Below are positions 6,851 through 7,263 of a stretch of 7,263 nucleotides of DNA, one piece after another. The DNA is taken from NCBI GenBank assembly GCA_003155705.1, contig PMEC01000194.1, positions 236 to 7,498 on the forward strand. The letters run 5' to 3'. A program made the translations under genes and the position numbers. This DNA is from Bacteroidales bacterium. Its GTDB lineage: Bacteria; Bacteroidota; Bacteroidia; Bacteroidales; VadinHA17. Below the pieces are notes generated by a model, which saw only the letters and a program-made list of their open reading frames with translations, was not told the origin of the DNA and searched no databases. Positions within the stretch are counted from its first letter, which is position 1, and the number at the start of each line of letters is the position of its first letter.

Positions 6851-7263
6851 ATGAAAACAATTCTGAAAATAACTATCGTATCATTTTTTCTTTTCGCTTC
6901 ATGTCAGAAAAGTGAGGACCAGCCCTATACACTTAAGTTTTATGGTGATGCGTATGAGGACATAGGTTATAGTGCGACAATAGTAAGTGATGGATATGTT
7001 TTTGCAGGTGAGGTCACTGATGTGACCAGATCAGGCGGCAGCATAGTTTCACAGACCAAGGACATGGGAATCTTCAAAACGGGATGGGATGGCAATGTTC
7101 TCTGGAAAGTAACTGCAGGAGGAAAATTCAGCGACTGGGGTACAAAGGTTAATCAGCTTGATGACCAGTCTCTGATCTGTGTAGGAACTTTTACAGATAC
7201 TTCAACTGTTTTACCAGGTACGACAGATATTCTTATTGTGAAGGTCACATCTGCGGGTACAAT
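6851..7263 (+). CDS. Probable surface lipoprotein with beta-propeller-type repeats (3' end outside window)
   Basis: The reading frame from ATG 6851 stays open to the window end (137 full codons), so the gene is partial. It starts MKTILKITIVSFFLFASC: a lipoprotein signal peptide with Cys18 as lipidation site (FASC is a loose lipobox, acceptable in this phylum). The following QKSED is Lys/acid rich, resembling the lipoprotein export signal that sends Bacteroidota lipoproteins to the cell surface. Two repeat units are visible: one from about 32 (GDAYEDIGYSATIVSDGYVFAGE, then DMGIFKTGWDGNVLW at 71-85) and one from about 90 (GGKFSDWGTKVNQLDDQSL, then TTDILIVKVTSAG). The scheme D-G-DG-G-D-K-G-W is typical of secreted propeller-like repeat proteins in this phylum. 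It starts three bases after the barrel stop, in the same frame, so co-translation is likely. Binding partner unknown. Confidence 0.85.
   Translation, partial: MKTILKITIVSFFLFASCQKSEDQPYTLKFYGDAYEDIGYSATIVSDGYVFAGEVTDVTRSGGSIVSQTKDMGIFKTGWDGNVLWKVTAGGKFSDWGTKVNQLDDQSLICVGTFTDTSTVLPGTTDILIVKVTSAGT

Overview
The window is a densely packed, single-strand stretch of bacterial chromosome. The sequence suggests a member of the Bacteroidota, probably an uncultured Bacteroidales-like lineage. The grounds are a moderately AT-rich base composition, mostly absent Shine-Dalgarno sites, a SpoIIE phosphatase with the switch helix seen in this phylum (YARRIQTAILP), a signal peptide ending in SQ, a lipoprotein whose Cys is followed by QKSED, and a STAND-ATPase/WD40 protein of a type common there. 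This is a judgement from protein style, not a database match.

Layout, all on the + strand: (1) 1-492, the C-terminal end of an unrecognised helical, HEAT-like protein; (2) 519-2639, a two-pass membrane SpoIIE/PP2C-type phosphatase with a Cache-like periplasmic sensor, HAMP and coiled coil; (3) 2658-5768, a 1036-residue nSTAND1 ATPase with one membrane segment, a long Ala-heptad helix and a seven-bladed WD40 propeller; (4) 5783-6847, an outer-membrane beta-barrel protein with an N-terminal helical domain; (5) 6851 to the window end, the N-terminal part of a probable surface lipoprotein with propeller-type repeats. Gaps between genes are 26, 18, 14 and 3 bp, so one transcript is likely. There is no stretch over 300 bp without a gene, and I saw no RNA gene, mobile element, CRISPR array or convincing terminator.

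The genes read as a chain of parts across the cell envelope: a cytoplasmic phosphatase driven by a periplasmic sensor, a cytoplasmic ATPase joined through the inner membrane to a periplasmic propeller, an outer-membrane barrel, and a lipid-anchored outer protein. The most striking detail is a perfect run of 17 alanines at exact seven-residue spacing (residues 517-629 of the STAND protein), starting directly after its membrane helix. As a continuous helix it would be about 17 nm long, enough to carry the WD40 propeller most of the way across the periplasm towards the outer membrane. That the five genes act as one signalling or defence-like device is inference from adjacency and domain layout.
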